A DNA stretch of 7,314 nt from NCBI GenBank assembly GCA_903886985.1, contig CAISOI010000397.1, positions 1 through 7,314 of the forward strand. Direction: 5' to 3'. Made by a program: the position numbers and the translations under genes. Numbering within the stretch: position 1 is the stretch's first letter; each line of letters starts with the position of its first letter. This stretch comes from an uncultured Chthonomonas sp. GTDB lineage: Bacteria; Armatimonadota; Chthonomonadetes; Chthonomonadales; CAJBBX01. Below the pieces are notes generated by a model. It ran no database searches and was not told the origin of the DNA. It saw only the letters and a list, made by a program, of their open reading frames with translations. Below, piece after piece: positions 5,581 to 7,314 of the stretch.

Positions 5581-7314
5581 TTAACGTGGAGTTGCAGATG
5601 CTTCACCGGATGCCGGTCCATTTCCTGAAGAGTTAGTTCCCATGACGATGTAGTAGTACTTAACACCGTTCGTGAGTAAAACATCTTGAAATGCTGCACC
5701 ACCAACACCGGTTCCAACTGTTGTATAAGGTCCTCCGGAAGTATTTGAACGTTTTACGGTGTAACTCATGCAGCGTGTAGCACCGGTCCAGGTCAGGAGC
5801 ACATTTCGATCGCCAGGGGTAGCAATTAATCCGGTCGGGGTTCCGGGCAATGGCGAAACCGGCACAACCGATTTGACAGCACTATCGGGACCAGTCCCTG
5901 CAGCGTTTGCAGCCACAACAATATAGAAATACGTAACACCATTGGTGAGCCCAGTATCTTCATAAGCTGGACCGCCAATACCCGTTGCAACCGTTGTGAA
6001 TGGTCCGCTGCTGTTGGTGGATCGTTTCAACTGATAACTCGTGGTTAAGGAAACTCCAGTCCAGGTGAGTAAGACACCGCCGTCGAGAGGGCTTGAAACA
6101 ATTCCCGTAACCGTCCCCGGAACCGGAGCGAATGGAGTTGCCGAGACAACGGAACTGTCGACGCTTGTGCCACCGGTGTTGGATGCAGCCACTTTGTAGT
6201 AATACGTGGTGTTGTTTGTGACAGCTACATCTTCGTAAGCAGCTCCGTCAATAGTTGTTGACAATGTAGTGAACGGTCCCGTTGCCACAGTAGCTCTTTT
6301 CAGTGTATATGCGCCAGCACGTGTTGCTCCTGCCCATGTCAACAAAACAGAGTGATTGCCAGGAGATGCATGGAGTCCAGTTGGTGTTGGTGGTGTCAGA
6401 GAAACGGCAACCAATTCGATTGCGCTAATGACGGCGGCCGTACCCGAGTTAAATGCCAGTGTTATTCCATTGTCATCGCATGAAACATTGAAAGTACGGG
6501 TGACAGCAGTATAGTTAGCGCCTGCGGCAGCAAAGATATCAAAATTCGTCAATAAAGCTGTACCGTTCGCAGTTACATTGAATTGGCGTTGCCCGGCACC
6601 ACTTGACTCATCCGTAAAGTAAAGTTTGAGGCTATAGGCTCCCGCCTGTGCGGGAAGGTGATAGGAGAAACCTGTTCCTTTACGAATGTTCCAATAAAGA
6701 GCAGAATCAGTTGCTCCACCAATGGTGTAATTTGCAAATTGGCCATTATAACCGTTGTCAAACAGGGTATCGGCTTGCCAGAGAGTTCCGTTGGAAGCGG
6801 TAAATGCAGGACCACCACATTTCACGCGAAGGGAATTTAGCGGGATCGCCATCAATTCCGACGAATTGCTGGAACTTCCGGCGCTGTTTGTGGCTGAGAC
6901 AGTATAGAAATAGTGAATACCGGCATCGAGCCCAGAATCGGTGAAGGAACTAGTATTGCTGGACCCAACAACGGTGTATGGTCCTCCAGAAACGATTGAT
7001 CGTTTGATTGAGTAACTGGTAGCATTTGCAAGTGGCCGCCAGTTAAGGTCGACCTGTCCGACTCCAGCTCCGACCCTAAGTGCTTTGGGTGTCGCTGGAA
7101 CAGCGACAGGGACAGGGGCGAGTACCAAGAGTGTGATACTCTGGGCAGGGACGATAATTCCGACGGAGTTATTTACCACCGCTAAACCATTCAATTTATC
7201 GATTCGATTATTTGATGTAATTTGGCGGACTTCGACGTTTCCAGAAGCACTGAAGTTGGATAAGTTAATCGTTACAGGTGTATTGCCTGTAAGCACCTTA
7301 TTTATAACAACGAC
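5581..7314 (-). CDS. C-terminal part of a secreted glycosidase-like protein with FN3 and malectin/CBM57 domains
   Basis: The frame is open to the window edge: VVVINK precedes the GTG at 7296, so the real start is outside and 577 residues are visible. Numbering from the GTG codon, residues 1-61 look like the last strands of the C-terminal beta-sandwich of a clan-A-type glycoside hydrolase. They contain TPVTINLSNF, VEVRQITS and the ending VPAQSITLLVLAP, as in GH44-like and related enzymes. Then come FN3-1 (66-152), a malectin/CBM57 domain (155-299, starting LRVKCGGPAF with WQAD at 173-176 and Y-L-K-LYFTDE at 221-230), and FN3-2 to FN3-4 (302-388, 393-479, 484-571). Malectin-type modules bind carbohydrate; FN3 modules usually act as spacers. 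The chain ends in S-A-T-P-R with no PEP-CTERM tail, LPXTG motif or other recognisable anchor, suggesting release outside the cell. The catalytic domain, if present, is upstream, so the glycosidase call is an inference; the FN3 and malectin calls are strong. Confidence 0.88.
   Translation of the reverse strand, partial: VVVINKVLTGNTPVTINLSNFSASGNVEVRQITSNNRIDKLNGLAVVNNSVGIIVPAQSITLLVLAPVPVAVPATPKALRVGAGVGQVDLNWRPLANATSYSIKRSIVSGGPYTVVGSSNTSSFTDSGLDAGIHYFYTVSATNSAGSSSNSSELMAIPLNSLRVKCGGPAFTASNGTLWQADTLFDNGYNGQFANYTIGGATDSALYWNIRKGTGFSYHLPAQAGAYSLKLYFTDESSGAGQRQFNVTANGTALLTNFDIFAAAGANYTAVTRTFNVSCDDNGITLAFNSGTAAVISAIELVAVSLTPPTPTGLHASPGNHSVLLTWAGATRAGAYTLKRATVATGPFTTLSTTIDGAAYEDVAVTNNTTYYYKVAASNTGGTSVDSSVVSATPFAPVPGTVTGIVSSPLDGGVLLTWTGVSLTTSYQLKRSTNSSGPFTTVATGIGGPAYEDTGLTNGVTYFYIVVAANAAGTGPDSAVKSVVPVSPLPGTPTGLIATPGDRNVLLTWTGATRCMSYTVKRSNTSGGPYTTVGTGVGGAAFQDVLLTNGVKYYYIVMGTNSSGNGPASGEASATPR
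5584..6393 (-). repeat. Three tandem FN3-encoding repeats with exact 273-bp period
   Basis: The conserved core V-L-L-T-W recurs at residues 317-321, 408-412 and 499-503 of the visible protein, giving an identical 91-residue (273-bp) spacing twice. Other aligned landmarks are Y-x-x-K-R, GP[FY]TT, the [YF]-[EQ]-D turn and TN-[GT]-[VT]-x-Y-[FY]-Y. The last two copies are roughly half identical by eye. FN3-1, before the malectin domain, is more divergent (V-D-L-N-W core). The exact period suggests origin by in-frame duplication of one FN3 module plus linker; recent recombination is unlikely because the copies have diverged. Confidence 0.85.

Noticed and set aside
7294..7296. GTG as the start of the FN3/malectin gene
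   Set aside because: The frame stays open to the window edge and the preceding codons (VVVINK) continue the same beta-sandwich, so this is an internal valine.
1..7314. CRISPR arrays, tRNA or rRNA genes, insertion sequences
   Set aside because: No regularly spaced short repeats, cloverleaf-like segments, rRNA-like tracts or transposase-like frames were seen. The only regular repeat is the FN3-coding one.

Overview
The window carries five protein-coding genes, all on the minus strand, so transcription runs from high to low coordinates. Every recognisable product is exported or surface-directed: a modular carbohydrate-active protein, a DUF1800/DUF1501 gene pair, a PEP-CTERM protein, and the first 30 codons of another protein with a twin-arginine (Tat) signal. 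The combination of DUF1800-DUF1501 pairs, PEP-CTERM sorting signals, Tat-exported proteins and malectin/fibronectin-III glycosidase tails suggests a Gram-negative-type environmental bacterium. Acidobacteriota, Armatimonadota, Planctomycetota and Verrucomicrobiota are all plausible, and the sequence alone does not separate them. Base composition looks near 50% GC throughout, and no segment stands out as recently acquired.

Layout in the direction of transcription: (1) 7314-5581, the 3' part of a large secreted protein. It has the end of a glycosidase-like beta-sandwich, one FN3 domain, a malectin/CBM57 domain, and three FN3 domains in strict 91-residue tandem. (2) 5580-5321, a 260-base intergenic stretch with two hairpins behind gene 1 and a perfect 8-bp inverted repeat in the leader of the next gene. 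(3) 5320-3263, a DUF1800 protein with a Sec signal peptide. (4) 3258-1927, a DUF1501 protein with a Tat signal. It starts 4 bases after the DUF1800 stop, and its Shine-Dalgarno sequence is formed by the last codons of DUF1800. (5) 1926-1695, an intergenic stretch with a terminator-like hairpin behind DUF1501 and an inverted repeat ahead of the next gene. (6) 1694-231, a PEP-CTERM protein with a propeller-like body. (7) 230-92, an intergenic stretch containing a 16-bp perfect palindrome. (8) 91-1, the start of a Tat-signal protein cut by the window edge.

The only firm operon is DUF1800-DUF1501. The other gaps (139-260 bases, each with inverted repeats) look like transcriptional boundaries. The common theme is extracellular or envelope biology, probably polysaccharide handling and surface protein sorting, but no shared pathway can be proven here. 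No RNA genes, CRISPR arrays, insertion sequences or phage genes were recognised. The least explained items are the DUF1800/DUF1501 pair, whose function is not established, and the inverted repeats in front of the genes.
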